DNA of 64,000 nt from Pseudomonas fluorescens (GCF_000730425.1 NZ_CP008896.1:992001-1056000), one strand, 5' to 3'; counted from the first letter of the stretch, positions 20,901 through 28,237 are shown. Notes: generated by a model from the sequence alone, not told the origin. Program-made: numbers and translations.

Positions 20901-21970
20901 CTGAAAAAATGCTGGTACGCCGTCGGGCCGGTTATCCGCTCGGTGGGCGAACCTGGCGTTGTGAACCGTCGCTTGAGGGTCGCCAACAGCTGTGCATGAT
21001 CGTCATAGCGTTTCAACGGGTGATACGGATCATGGGGTATGTAGAGGATGGGGGAGTCAAGGTGGGCATCATCAAAGGCCAGGAACAGCACGCACCCCGT
21101 CATGCGTAATCCCATCAGAGCGAGATCGCATATCCAGACCGGCTGCCCTTCCATCTGCGGCGAGCGCTCGCCGTTGATCACCGACAACACCAGGGTGTAG
21201 TCGTCCTCGGTAATGTCCTGGCATAACCGTGCCAGCTCGGCCGCCGCCCTCATTGCCGCCTTTTGACTGGCAATGAATTGTTCGCGCAGGGTGGTGTCGA
21301 CCGTGGAAAAAAAATCGCTGATATAGGCTTGGTACTTTGCACCCAGGTCCAGGCTGCGGCATAACCCCAAGAATTCATGGACCTTGAGGCGACCCAACCG
21401 TACGGGTAGCAATGAGTCAGTGGATGACGCGCGCGAAGACGTCACTTTCCAGCGAAAGCCGGACGACGGGTGAAAGGCCCCCTCTTCGCATTCAGACGCC
21501 TCAAAGTTGTGCAGCGCTGCCTGCAATAGGTCCAGCTTCAGAAAATCGTAGGTTCGCGCCTCGATCTTGAAGTCACTCACCAGCAAGGACTTCCTGAGAC
21601 TCAGCCACGTGGCAACCTTGGGTGCCAGGGTGACGCCGTACTGCTCTTTAAGCGCGTTGGCCAGCAGTGGCCGGGCAAAATCTTCGACCCCTTGCAAGGC
21701 AGACAGCGTCTGGTCCACCGCCGTCTGTGTGGTGAAACTTTGAACAAAACAGTCGTGCAGGCACTGGCGTTGCTCAGGTGTCGCACGCCAGTAGGCCGGC
21801 GGCAGCGCTGCGTCGAAGTGCTTGAGCGCCAGGCGGCGCTGGGCAGTGCTCTGGATCAGCCATTGCGGCGTGACGCTGATCAATAACTGTCGATGGATAC
21901 TGGGCGTTGCAGGCCGCCACGGTACCGGCTCGGGCGGCACAGGCATGGGCATTGCGGGAGAGTCGTTCAT
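14927..21970 (-). CDS. Giant LRR protein with dermonecrotic-toxin-like N-terminus and NEL-type E3 ubiquitin ligase C-terminus
   Basis: 2,347 residues from the ATG at 21970, chosen because GGAG sits 7 bases upstream; a further in-frame start 45 bases earlier lacks a good site. The N-terminal half (about 1-900) resembles the DUF6543/dermonecrotic-toxin region found with pseudomonad LRR proteins and has a hydrophobic stretch near 500-570. Three leucine-rich-repeat blocks follow (about 1225-1375, 1525-1675, 1875-1995), each preceded by a helical linker. The last 300 residues look like a NEL domain: FYTLSQLRNTDDF, then EVTCGDGRILMFNEFERRV with the presumed catalytic Cys near residue 2153. NEL proteins (IpaH, SspH, SlrP) ubiquitinate host proteins after type III secretion. 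No signal peptide and no secretion genes are in the window, so delivery is unknown. Confidence 0.85.
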   Translation of the reverse strand: MNDSPAMPMPVPPEPVPWRPATPSIHRQLLISVTPQWLIQSTAQRRLALKHFDAALPPAYWRATPEQRQCLHDCFVQSFTTQTAVDQTLSALQGVEDFARPLLANALKEQYGVTLAPKVATWLSLRKSLLVSDFKIEARTYDFLKLDLLQAALHNFEASECEEGAFHPSSGFRWKVTSSRASSTDSLLPVRLGRLKVHEFLGLCRSLDLGAKYQAYISDFFSTVDTTLREQFIASQKAAMRAAAELARLCQDITEDDYTLVLSVINGERSPQMEGQPVWICDLALMGLRMTGCVLFLAFDDAHLDSPILYIPHDPYHPLKRYDDHAQLLATLKRRFTTPGSPTERITGPTAYQHFFSQFVDYADRPHYFSQFTQDAPDATLRERIGSNFPGIGQLYELLSKLTPLRLKGFPPLPLAPQVANPDPSLAPRALAFKGQVFGSDKIDLWTYLYERHRHKCITDAASHAVPTANVDARVRKQKLALLLNIEMFALNAVAGFVPVLGEITMAMMAGQLLKEAFEATQEWSEGDRKAARAHLIDLAQNLALLGLTAGAGVALRRLKPEPVIEALEPVKLADGQVRLWRPDLVSYKKDITLVPASRPNALGQYEVDGQLHVRLDNALYEKTFDPQLDKWRIKHPRDPLAYRPILEHNRAGAWRHSHERPLAWDRLTLLRRLGPITDGFSDETLRGIGDVSGVSDDVLRKVHLDGLPVPAVLADTLERFRVDQDVGDLIGRLRRGAGLERHHEHALPLAVQMPGWPLGRALEVFEDVVFVGAAREAARLGEDEAQRLLGTPGRGGQPGIPVTEEWVDGRWEPAGHSIRYGAPAPEHDSRPSVKISRLDLQQGRLAQVVLEGLNEQEIRGLLGSTSSWGGTPGAQVFNERLADYARQRQSALFDALLRGTGRPLIQTGPLQRRFPSLSRRAQDELLNTASPQELEHLHDHGRVSERLDLRARISVQQGRLSRALSGLYRDGLASADGDRVTLHCLERLPGWPQGLRLEVRIESIQGPLLDSIGDEHAPLRRYLVKRGDSFQAQDVAGNLLNSTPAQGCNLLQAIVDALPDPARRLLASDGVGLQQALAAYARRHRDMIGHDILKLRAPRSRPAVRLPSGRLGYELSGRGGPFADDARLIAHVRSVYPNISEAEAQERVWARRRDGESTQQIWRLFANRRRELMTLRTTLDQWAGADEQRMRSMGDVIDCWRLGCDRGQVPHATLSLRGEQALPELQADFSHVRSLNLSGARLLAQDAAGLLQPFPRVQHLELYVLPGHLGAVAERLANFQGITGLSLTGPLLSYSPEVLLALNRMVWLEQLSLAGSLENLDVSGLTALRRLTVSGTLQTWPTGLQALEHLEFLDLARTQLHSVPAEMFVGHQRLWRGLHMNWSAYEPEDFMRVYEYLHDNPAHLVDEQRLVQAYCEGALGRLRPGAQAFVDNVLAGFRTQGLTSRQRLERVGAVQEEYRRLIGELEQWSDRDSSIGRVEVERQVASERLMECWRQGLAQRLVGAAPVAGALDLSGANLIDFPQVPASGFAHVRSLNLDDIGVSLEGINGWLGHFPQLDTLSLARNNLTELPVALLGHSSLRHLDLSHNWLVMTPAIQARLSRLSGLSSLRLQYNPISRLDVSGLHQLQILDLSHSAISDWPQGVLELEALQRLDLSHSAVTAIPDAVLSGHERLLSVTHLRGCRLSLMARADARMYARRYGAQSPSGPLETPLGIPRELLAQGQTGGEPEYFSEDMLRRPDLLVALATVTGANAVPLALAARLQRLAPALDDLQATARIAELRASGLDTRQVEARLDEWEGQYGQWVAVLNEWIDVHGYLDGGWISALDRRRAADRLLESWRHTLRPTPPIAGLNGVGVLDFSGLSLGDMPRVPMHFTHVTELNLSRVRLTAQGSNEFLRAFTHVQTLTLSHNGLHALPEAIAEFHALRRLDLSENVLSELDLRGQVRLDALYLQNNLLDEWPMGLFELPRLRTLDLHDNWIETLPPTAFEPQHRQLMAGTNLAGNRLGQQSCEDLQAYLAHTGNGLGFTDEQLENMIRGHRDRDERGAFDSPDYSLSHPDVEAPQIQKARWFGGTPPSSPRHRLWDDLSAQEGSSDFFYTLSQLRNTDDFLEAPAELTQRVWSVLEAIGSNPAMRRDLFARATAMMPEVTCGDGRILMFNEFERRVLEFDALRMAEHGQDGAALLKFARGMIRLEAVEGIAQAISESRPDIDPAEIRLALRIGLAQRLELPRQPSGMLYSELSEITQADLDRAYTAVLERENTPGFDERLVGLEYWLNYLKKKYATDFSALARELERKTDSLDARYPDDGSDYLREYAVLGTWSKEQRVALAIRLTRQERAELRL

Positions 21971-22106
21971 GATAGGGCTCCAGGAGAAAGAGCCTGAGCA
22001 CATCACAAGGACCATTGCCGTTCGTGGTAACTATGCCTCCACATTCGCCCGGCCTTGGCTATCCTGTTGGGAGCAACAACGTTACCCAGACCTCGCAGGA
22101 GGACTC

Positions 22107-22322
22107 ATGGACGCACCGGACAATAAACCGCCGACCTTCTGGCAAATGCTTCATAGCGTGATGGCAGCCGCTTTCGGCGTACAGAGCGGCAAGAATCGCA
22201 CCCGGGACTTTACCCATGGCAAGCCCAGCCATTTTGTGGTGCTGGGGATTGTGTTTACTGCGGTCTTTGCCCTGACGCTCTTTGCCATCGTCAAATTGGT
22301 GCTGCACCTGGCCGGGGTGTAG
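22107..22322 (+). CDS. DUF2970 small membrane protein
   Basis: 71 residues from the ATG at 22107, chosen for the CAGGAGG ribosome-binding site 4 bases upstream. The pattern is the DUF2970 one: a soluble N-terminus with TFWQMLHSVMAAAFGVQSG, a basic stretch, then a single C-terminal transmembrane helix (FVVLGIVFTAVFALTLFAIV). Function is unknown. It is divergent from the LRR-NEL gene with about 136 bases between starts, so promoters must overlap there. It is widespread in proteobacteria and probably unrelated to the toxin. Confidence 0.8.
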   Translation: MDAPDNKPPTFWQMLHSVMAAAFGVQSGKNRTRDFTHGKPSHFVVLGIVFTAVFALTLFAIVKLVLHLAGV

Positions 22323-22328
22323 GCACGG

Positions 22329-23408
22329 TTACTTCAACAGCATCTGCAGGCTGAAGGGATACTGATAGTCCGCGGGCTTGCCCTGGGCCGACAGCGCGCG
22401 AAAATTCACGCTGTCGCCCTCATGACCACGCATGTCCAGCAACTGCTGGGCCTGGGGTCCGTCAATCAGCTGGAACAACTTCACCTGACGCTCGCGACCA
22501 CCATGGCGCTGGATGTCCACGCCGTTGGCATCGTCGAGCAGCAACACCATGGCCCAGCCCCCCACCGTGAAATGCCCGGCCACCAAGGCGCTGACCCGCC
22601 CTTGCAGGCGCGCTTGAAGGACGTCGGGAGAACTGTTGATTGCGCTGAACAAGACCTCCTTGCCGGGGGTGCGCCCGCTGCCATCGAGGGCCTGCATAGC
22701 CCCCAGAGCCATTTCATCATTGGCCGACCAGACCAGTGTGGCCTGCGGGTAACGCTTGAACATCTGGGTCGCTTGATCAAATGCGCGCTGGCGGTTCCAT
22801 TCGCCATAGACAAGCTGGCGCAGATGGACTTCAGGATGTTCGCGCAAGGCACGCTGCAGTCCCTGCTCGCGCGCCTGTGCGGTCGGTGTGTGCTTCGCTC
22901 CGGAAAACGCCAGCAAGTCCAGGCGCGCACCGGCCGGGACAGGGCCGTGTTGGCGCAGCAGCTCCTTGAGCATCAGGTAGCCGCCTTCCTCATCGTTGGC
23001 AATGATGCTGCCCATCCAGTTGGGGTATTTGCCAGCATCCAGCAGTTGTACCTGGCCTGGCGTCAGGGCGTTATTGACGATCATCAACTTGACCGGGCTG
23101 CCCTGGGCCATCCGCAAAATCTGCGGGGCGATGTACTGCTCGTTGACCACCACCAGATAATCCGGGCGCTGTGGGCCTAGTAGTGCTTCGCGGGCTTGTA
23201 GCAGGGTGTTTTGCGGGTCGCGCTCCGAATACCGCACACGCAAATCCAGGCCGAGGTCCTTGGCCGCAGCCTGCATGAATTGCGCATAGCTGACCCAGAA
23301 GGTTTCCGTGGACATACCGGGGTTGAGAAACACCACCGACGTGGCATGTGCCATCGTGCCGAACGCCATCCCCACCCACCACAAGCACCCGCAGAGAACC
23401 TTCAACAT
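22329..23408 (-). CDS. Periplasmic sugar-binding-type ABC solute-binding protein, orphan
   Basis: 359 residues. A signal peptide (about 1-22, ending AHA) leads into a type I periplasmic-binding fold of the RbsB/LuxP kind (TSVVFLNPGMSTETFW, then VVVNEQYIAPQI and VWSANDEMALGAMQAL, typical hinge/ligand segments). The ligand cannot be told from sequence. No permease or ATPase gene is nearby, so it may serve a remote transporter or a membrane sensor. It converges on the DUF2970 gene, with 6 bases between stops. Confidence 0.8.
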   Translation of the reverse strand: MLKVLCGCLWWVGMAFGTMAHATSVVFLNPGMSTETFWVSYAQFMQAAAKDLGLDLRVRYSERDPQNTLLQAREALLGPQRPDYLVVVNEQYIAPQILRMAQGSPVKLMIVNNALTPGQVQLLDAGKYPNWMGSIIANDEEGGYLMLKELLRQHGPVPAGARLDLLAFSGAKHTPTAQAREQGLQRALREHPEVHLRQLVYGEWNRQRAFDQATQMFKRYPQATLVWSANDEMALGAMQALDGSGRTPGKEVLFSAINSSPDVLQARLQGRVSALVAGHFTVGGWAMVLLLDDANGVDIQRHGGRERQVKLFQLIDGPQAQQLLDMRGHEGDSVNFRALSAQGKPADYQYPFSLQMLLK

Positions 23409-23513
23409 TACTGCCCGAGCCCCAGAAATTGACAGATCATGATAGTGGCAATAAGCCTTTTGATCTTGGCTATTTATCAGCAGGTCGGACAGTTTTCTGG
23501 CGATCAGTTCCGC

Positions 23514-23627
23514 TTATTGATGGCTGACCCAGAACACTGCGGTTGAAACCACCAGGATAATCAGAAACAAAATCGCCCAGGCGTCCACGGTACTGTCAGG
23601 TTTACGGGCTTTGGTTGGATTGCTCAT
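23514..23627 (-). CDS. 37-residue single-pass membrane peptide, unknown function
   Basis: Short reading frame encoding MSNPTKARKPDSTVDAWAIL followed by FLIILVVSTAVFWVSHQ. A basic, polar N-terminus of about 16 residues precedes one clear transmembrane helix and a short WVSHQ end. An AGAGG site lies 8 bases before the ATG at 23627; a second in-frame ATG at 23633 is too close to it. The composition, ribosome-binding site and clean helix argue for a real gene. I do not recognise a named family. It is divergent from cysI. Confidence 0.65.
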   Translation of the reverse strand: MSNPTKARKPDSTVDAWAILFLIILVVSTAVFWVSHQ

Positions 23628-23733
23628 CGGCATCGCCTCTTGTCGGTTTTATGGCTGATTGCACTAAGACTCGTCCACAGTAAAGTCGATGATTGCCCGC
23701 ATGACAAATGTGGGTATCGCGATAACCGTTCTC

Positions 23734-23762
23734 ATTAGTCGATTTGGTTCTTTGCATATACT
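23734..23762 (+). promoter_or_regulatory. Candidate promoter of cysI
   Basis: A good -10 TATACT at 23757-23762 lies in an AT-rich stretch about 100 bases before the cysI start; the -35 (ATTAGT at 23734) is weak. A weak -35 would fit a gene needing an activator such as CysB, but no CysB site can be asserted from reading alone. Confidence 0.35.
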
Positions 23763-23861
23763 AAAACATCACTTTTGCGCATAAACGCAAGCTGGTATCG
23801 TGCGCCGGCTCCGTTGGGAGTGCGCGGCCGTGCGCGCAGATTTGCCGAGAACAGGACCTAT

Positions 23862-25520
23862 ATGTACGTATACGACGAATACGATCAGCGCATCATCGAG
23901 GACCGCGTCAAGCAGTTCCGGGATCAGACCCGACGCTATCTGGCAGGTGAACTGAGCGAAGAAGAGTTCCGCCCTCTGCGCCTGCAAAATGGCCTTTATG
24001 TTCAACGCTTTGCGCCGATGTTGCGGGTGGCCGTGCCTTACGGCCAACTGACCTCGCGCCAGATGCGCATGATGGCCAAGATTGCCCGTGATTTCGACAA
24101 AGGCTACGCCCACATCAGCACCCGCCAGAACGTGCAGTTCAACTGGCCGGCCCTGGAGGACGTGCCGGACATCCTGGCTGAACTCGCCACTGTGCAGATG
24201 CACGCCATTCAGACCAGCGGTAACTGCCTGCGCAACGTGACCACCGACCAGTTCGCCGGTGTTGCCGCCGATGAAGTGATCGACCCGCGCCCATGGTGTG
24301 AGATCGTTCGTCAGTGGACGACGTTCCATCCGGAATTCGCCTACCTGCCGCGTAAATTCAAGATCGCCATCAATGGCTCGACTTCCGACCGCGCCGCGAT
24401 CGAAGTCCACGATATCGGCCTGGAGCCGGTGTACAACGCCGCCGGCGAACTGGGCTTCCGCGTCCTGGTGGGGGGTGGCCTCGGACGTACTCCGGTGGTC
24501 GGCGCGTTCATCAATGAATTCCTGCCGTGGCAAGACCTGTTGAGCTATCTCGACGCCATCCTGCGCGTGTACAACCGCTATGGCCGCCGTGATAACAAGT
24601 ACAAGGCGCGCATCAAGATCCTGGTCAAGGCCCTGACTCCCGAGGTGTTTGCCCAGAAGGTCGACGCCGAGATGGAACACCTGCGCGGCGGCCAGACCAC
24701 CCTGACCGAAGCCGAAGTACATCGTGTGGCCAAGCACTTCGTCGACCCGGACTACAAGGCCCTGGGCAACCAGGTTAGCCAATTGAGCGCGCTCGACCAG
24801 CAGCACCCAGGCTTTGCCCGCTGGCGCACCCGCAACACCCTGGCGCACAAGCAGCCGGGCTATGTCGCGGTGACCCTGTCACTCAAGCCGACCGGCGTAG
24901 CGCCTGGCGATATCACCGACAAGCAACTGGACGCCGTCGCCAACCTGGCCGACCGCTACAGCTTCGGCCAACTGCGCACCTCCCACGAGCAGAACATCAT
25001 TCTCGCGGACGTTGAGCAGAGCCAACTGTTCGCCCTGTGGGGCGAGTTGCGCGAAGGGGGTTTCGCCACACCGAACATTGGCCTGCTGACCGATATCATC
25101 TGCTGCCCGGGTGGTGACTTCTGTTCCCTGGCCAACGCCAAGTCAATTCCCATTGCCGAATCGATCCAGCGCCGTTTCGACGACCTGGACTACCTGTTCG
25201 ACATCGGCGAGCTGGACTTGAACATCTCCGGCTGCATGAACGCCTGTGGCCACCACCACGTTGGCCACATCGGCATCCTCGGGGTGGACAAGAAAGGCGA
25301 AGAATTCTACCAAGTGTCCCTGGGTGGCAGTGCCAGCCGCGATGCGAGCCTGGGCAAGATCCTCGGCCCATCCTTTGCCCAGGAAGCCATGCCCGATGTG
25401 ATCGGTAAGTTGATCGACGTCTACGTCGAGCAGCGCACCGAAGATGAGCGCTTTATCGACACCTACCAGCGCATCGGCATCGACCTGTTCAAGGAGCGCG
25501 TCTATGCAGCGAATCATTAA
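23862..25520 (+). CDS. cysI: Sulfite reductase hemoprotein subunit CysI (nitrite/sulfite reductase family)
   Basis: 552 residues from the ATG at 23862 (AGGAC upstream). Two ferredoxin-like/sirohaem repeats are present. The [4Fe-4S]-sirohaem ligands are C415-x5-C421 (CPGGDFC) and C458-x3-C462 (CMNAC). STRQNVQFNW is the conserved sirohaem-binding stretch. It reduces sulfite to sulfide for cysteine synthesis in the cytoplasm. Pseudomonads have no adjacent CysJ; the electron donor may be ferredoxin or another reductase. The gene overlaps the next gene by 17 bases. An assimilatory nitrite reductase is the alternative, but pairing with the DUF934 gene is typical of sulfite reduction. Confidence 0.93.
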   Translation: MYVYDEYDQRIIEDRVKQFRDQTRRYLAGELSEEEFRPLRLQNGLYVQRFAPMLRVAVPYGQLTSRQMRMMAKIARDFDKGYAHISTRQNVQFNWPALEDVPDILAELATVQMHAIQTSGNCLRNVTTDQFAGVAADEVIDPRPWCEIVRQWTTFHPEFAYLPRKFKIAINGSTSDRAAIEVHDIGLEPVYNAAGELGFRVLVGGGLGRTPVVGAFINEFLPWQDLLSYLDAILRVYNRYGRRDNKYKARIKILVKALTPEVFAQKVDAEMEHLRGGQTTLTEAEVHRVAKHFVDPDYKALGNQVSQLSALDQQHPGFARWRTRNTLAHKQPGYVAVTLSLKPTGVAPGDITDKQLDAVANLADRYSFGQLRTSHEQNIILADVEQSQLFALWGELREGGFATPNIGLLTDIICCPGGDFCSLANAKSIPIAESIQRRFDDLDYLFDIGELDLNISGCMNACGHHHVGHIGILGVDKKGEEFYQVSLGGSASRDASLGKILGPSFAQEAMPDVIGKLIDVYVEQRTEDERFIDTYQRIGIDLFKERVYAANH

Positions 25521-25998
25521 GAACAACGAAGTCGTCGACGAAACCTGGCACCTGCTGCCCAAGGATGCGTCGTTCGATGGCATCTCCAACTGCGACGACT
25601 TGATCGTGCCGCTGGCTCTGTGGCGTGAACACGGGCACGCCCTCAAGGCCCGCGATGGCGGCCTGGGTGTGTGGCTGGACGCTGATGAAGAGGCCGAAGA
25701 AATCGGTGAGGACGTGCAACACTTCCAGGTCATCGCCCTGAACTTTCCGGCCTTCACCGACGGGCGCAACTACTCCAATGCGCGCCTGCTGCGTGATCGT
25801 TATGGCTACAAGGGCGAACTGCGGGCAATCGGTGACGTGCTGCGCGACCAGTTGTTCTACCTGCACCGCTGCGGCTTCGATGCCTACGCCTTGCGCGCTG
25901 ACAAAGACCCGTATGAGGCGCTGGAAAGCCTCAAGGACTTCTCGGTGACGTACCAGGCGGCTACGGACGAACCGCTGCCGCTGTTCCGGCGTCGCTAA
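25504..25998 (+). CDS. DUF934 protein linked to sulfite reduction
   Basis: 164 residues. It starts at the ATG at 25504, preceded by AAGGAG with 7 bases between, and overlaps the cysI stop by 17 bases, so it is translationally coupled. DUF934 proteins follow cysI in many proteobacteria and are presumed to assist sulfite reductase, but the biochemical role is unproven. Visible features are the acidic stretch LDADEEAEEIGED and the conserved FPAFTDGRNYSNARLLRDRYGY, followed by GDVLRDQLFYLHRCGFDAY. No cofactor motif is evident. Confidence 0.88.
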   Translation: MQRIIKNNEVVDETWHLLPKDASFDGISNCDDLIVPLALWREHGHALKARDGGLGVWLDADEEAEEIGEDVQHFQVIALNFPAFTDGRNYSNARLLRDRYGYKGELRAIGDVLRDQLFYLHRCGFDAYALRADKDPYEALESLKDFSVTYQAATDEPLPLFRRR

Positions 25999-26037
25999 AC
26001 CTGCCCATTAAAGACCGGGTTAGAACGCTGATCCCCG

Positions 26038-26078
26038 ACACCCTGCGAGCGTTACGCTTTCGCAGGGTGTTTTGTTTT
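26038..26078 (+). terminator. Rho-independent terminator after cysI-DUF934
   Basis: Eleven-base-pair stem ACACCCTGCGA / TCGCAGGGTGT around an 11-base loop, then TTTGTTTT. Confidence 0.9.
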
Positions 26079-26200
26079 CGCCGGCCCTCAGACTCATTAG
26101 TGGCGCTGAAGTGACCCAGGCAGTCCCCGGATAGATTCGTTGCAAACTGCGCGGACTGTTCCAAAAGACCCAGCCGCTACGGCTGAGCCTTGCTGATCTG

Positions 26201-26758
26201 TCAGCCCTTCTGCTTCGCTACCCACCGACCATAGGCATCGATAAACGCCTGCAGGAACAGCTTGGTTTTCTCCGACAGCTTGCCCGACTCATCGAACACA
26301 CTGCCTGCGCCCCCCAGGTAGGCTTCCGGCTGCTGCATGCAAAGCACATCCAGAAACACCAGGGACTGGCGCAAATGGTGATTGGCGCCGAAGCCACCAA
26401 TGGCCCCTGGCGAAACACTGATCACCGCACCTGGCTTGCCGCTCCAGACGCTCTGACCGTATGGGCGCGAGCCCACATCAATGGCATTTTTCAAGGCGGC
26501 CGGCACCGAACGGTTGTATTCAGGGGTCACGAACAACACGCCATCGGCCGCTGCCACCTGCTGGCGGAATGTTGTGTAGGCCGCAGGCGCCGTTGCGCTA
26601 TCAAGGTCTTCGTTATAGAGCGCCAATTCGCCGATTTCGACGATGCTCAGCTTGAGGTTGGCCGGCGCCAACTGCGCCAATGCCTGGGCGACCTTGCGGT
26701 TGATCGACTCTTTTCTCAAGCTGCCGACCAGTACGGCAATCGTGTACACCTTGCTCAT
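26201..26758 (-). CDS. NADPH-dependent FMN reductase (ChrR-like flavoprotein)
   Basis: 185 residues with a flavodoxin-like fold: GSLRKESINRK near the N-terminus binds the FMN phosphate, TPEYNRSVPAALKNAIDV is the family signature, and SVSPGAIGGFGANHHLR is a flavin-contact loop. Relatives (ChrR, YieF) reduce quinones, chromate and flavins by two electrons and protect against oxidative stress. The physiological substrate cannot be read. It is a single gene converging on the cysI operon. The 217 bases upstream of its start, to 26975, are AT-rich and hold no gene that I can support. Confidence 0.88.
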   Translation of the reverse strand: MSKVYTIAVLVGSLRKESINRKVAQALAQLAPANLKLSIVEIGELALYNEDLDSATAPAAYTTFRQQVAAADGVLFVTPEYNRSVPAALKNAIDVGSRPYGQSVWSGKPGAVISVSPGAIGGFGANHHLRQSLVFLDVLCMQQPEAYLGGAGSVFDESGKLSEKTKLFLQAFIDAYGRWVAKQKG

Positions 26759-26975
26759 GGGGCTTTCCTGACATCTGACTAAAAGGAATTAGTAGTTATA
26801 GAGCCTTCGCCGACCTATCACCAGCAGGTAGTAGCCAATCGGCGGATGTTTTTGTTTGTAGGAAAAATAAGCGGGATATCAACGAATAGTATTTTTTCTA
26901 TGTAGGTAAACTACCCATCTTAATGACGGTCTACAGAACCGCAAATCGGTGTTTTTCTCCAGAGGTTCTAAGCAG

Positions 26976-27200
26976 ATGGCAGCAGTACTTGTCGGACAAT
27001 TCCATGCCCGCGACGCGGAAGGCCGCGTTTATTCCGTGCATGAATTCCAGGAGTCCACCTCGTCAGACGGCGGTGCAGAACCGGTAATTTCCTACAAACT
27101 GGCGATTGGTGACCGGGTCAACAAGGTCGATGACAACACCTTTGTATTGGTTCAATCGCAGGTCTCCCTGACCCGCGAACCCGAAAACACGCCTGTTTGA
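26976..27200 (+). CDS. Small conserved hypothetical protein
   Basis: 74 residues from the ATG at 26976 (AGAGG 10 bases upstream). An earlier in-frame start would add MFFSRGSKQ, which looks like leader. The sequence begins MAAVLVGQFHARDAEGRVYS and looks like a small beta-rich protein with YKLAIGDRVNKVDDNTFVLV, a pattern like a short SH3-type or barrel domain. No signal peptide or helix is seen. I do not recognise a function. It precedes a LysR gene on the same strand by 92 bases. Confidence 0.6.
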   Translation: MAAVLVGQFHARDAEGRVYSVHEFQESTSSDGGAEPVISYKLAIGDRVNKVDDNTFVLVQSQVSLTREPENTPV

Positions 27201-27292
27201 TAAGGCTGTGCCTCCAGGCAGAAGTCATATGAGCGGACTTGGGTTAGGATTCACCCGGTGAATCCCTTACCTGCTGAACATGGACTTCATGC

Positions 27293-28183
27293 ATGCGTTT
27301 ACGTCATATCGAAGTGATTCAAGCCATTTTGCAGACCGGACACCTCGGCACCGCCGCCGAATGGTTGCAACTGGCTGTGCCCGATGTGGACGCCACCCTC
27401 AAGGACGCTGAACAACAGTTGGGATTCATGCTGTTCGCCAGCGTCCGTGGGCGGTTGCAGGCCACCCGTGAAACCCTGGCCATGCAGGCGCAGATCGCCC
27501 ACCTCTACGAAGCCCTGGAACCCATACAGCGCCTGGCCAGCAGCCTCAAGCACCATCATGCCCCGCCGCTGCGCACGCTCTGTACCCCCCCTTTGGCCAA
27601 CCAACTGCTGCCGCAAAGCATCGCGCTGTTGCGCCGTCGCTTCCAGGACACTCCGTGCAACCTGTCCAGCCAACCGACCCGCGACATCGTCAAGAGCCTG
27701 TTGCTGCACGAGGCCGATGTGGGCCTGAGCCTGCATGACCCCGAACACCCGCAAATCACCAGTACTGTACTGGGCCAGGGCAAGTTGCAACTGCTGGCGC
27801 CCCATGGCTGGCTCAAGCCACGGCAAAAATACATCGCCCTGCAAGAACTGGCCGGCCAGTCGATAATCGGCCTGGAGGGGCAAGACCCATTGAGCCAGTT
27901 GTTGGACAGCAAGTTGCAGGCGCTGCGGCCGTTGCCGGTGATCCAGACGCGGGTGCAGACTTACCAGATGATGCGCAGCATGGTCGAGGCCGGCGAAGGG
28001 TTGGCGGTGGTCGATCCCTTTACCGCCAGCGGCGCGCGGGAGGCCGGGCTGGATACTTGTCCGCTGTCGCCGCCGATTCTGGTGAGCCTGTATGGACTGA
28101 CGGCCAAGGACAATACCCCGAGCCCGGCGCTGAATGCATTGCTGGAGATTGTCACGCAGAAGGCCCAAGACCTGTTGCCTTGA
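27293..28183 (+). CDS. LysR-family transcriptional regulator
   Basis: 296 residues. The N-terminal 60 have the LysR winged helix-turn-helix layout (RLRHIEVIQAILQTGHLGTAAEWL then LKDAEQQLGFMLFAS), and the rest is a two-lobed effector domain (VGLSLHDPEHPQI, MVEAGEGLAVVDPF). The recognition helix reads LAVPDVDATLKDAE where most LysR proteins have SQPAVSxQI, so operator specificity may be unusual. No divergent target gene is present; the small gene upstream is on the same strand, and the GNAT gene downstream converges. Effector and targets are unknown. Confidence 0.88.
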   Translation: MRLRHIEVIQAILQTGHLGTAAEWLQLAVPDVDATLKDAEQQLGFMLFASVRGRLQATRETLAMQAQIAHLYEALEPIQRLASSLKHHHAPPLRTLCTPPLANQLLPQSIALLRRRFQDTPCNLSSQPTRDIVKSLLLHEADVGLSLHDPEHPQITSTVLGQGKLQLLAPHGWLKPRQKYIALQELAGQSIIGLEGQDPLSQLLDSKLQALRPLPVIQTRVQTYQMMRSMVEAGEGLAVVDPFTASGAREAGLDTCPLSPPILVSLYGLTAKDNTPSPALNALLEIVTQKAQDLLP

Positions 28184-28189
28184 TCAACT

Positions 28190-28225
28190 GTAGGAGCCGG
28201 CTTGCCGGCGATAGCGTTCGCAGAA
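28190..28225 (+). repeat. Single REP element
   Basis: GTAGGAGCCGGCTTGCCGGC followed by GATAGCG, immediately after the LysR gene and before the converging GNAT gene. Confidence 0.75.
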
Positions 28226-28237
28226 CGCCACAGGGCG

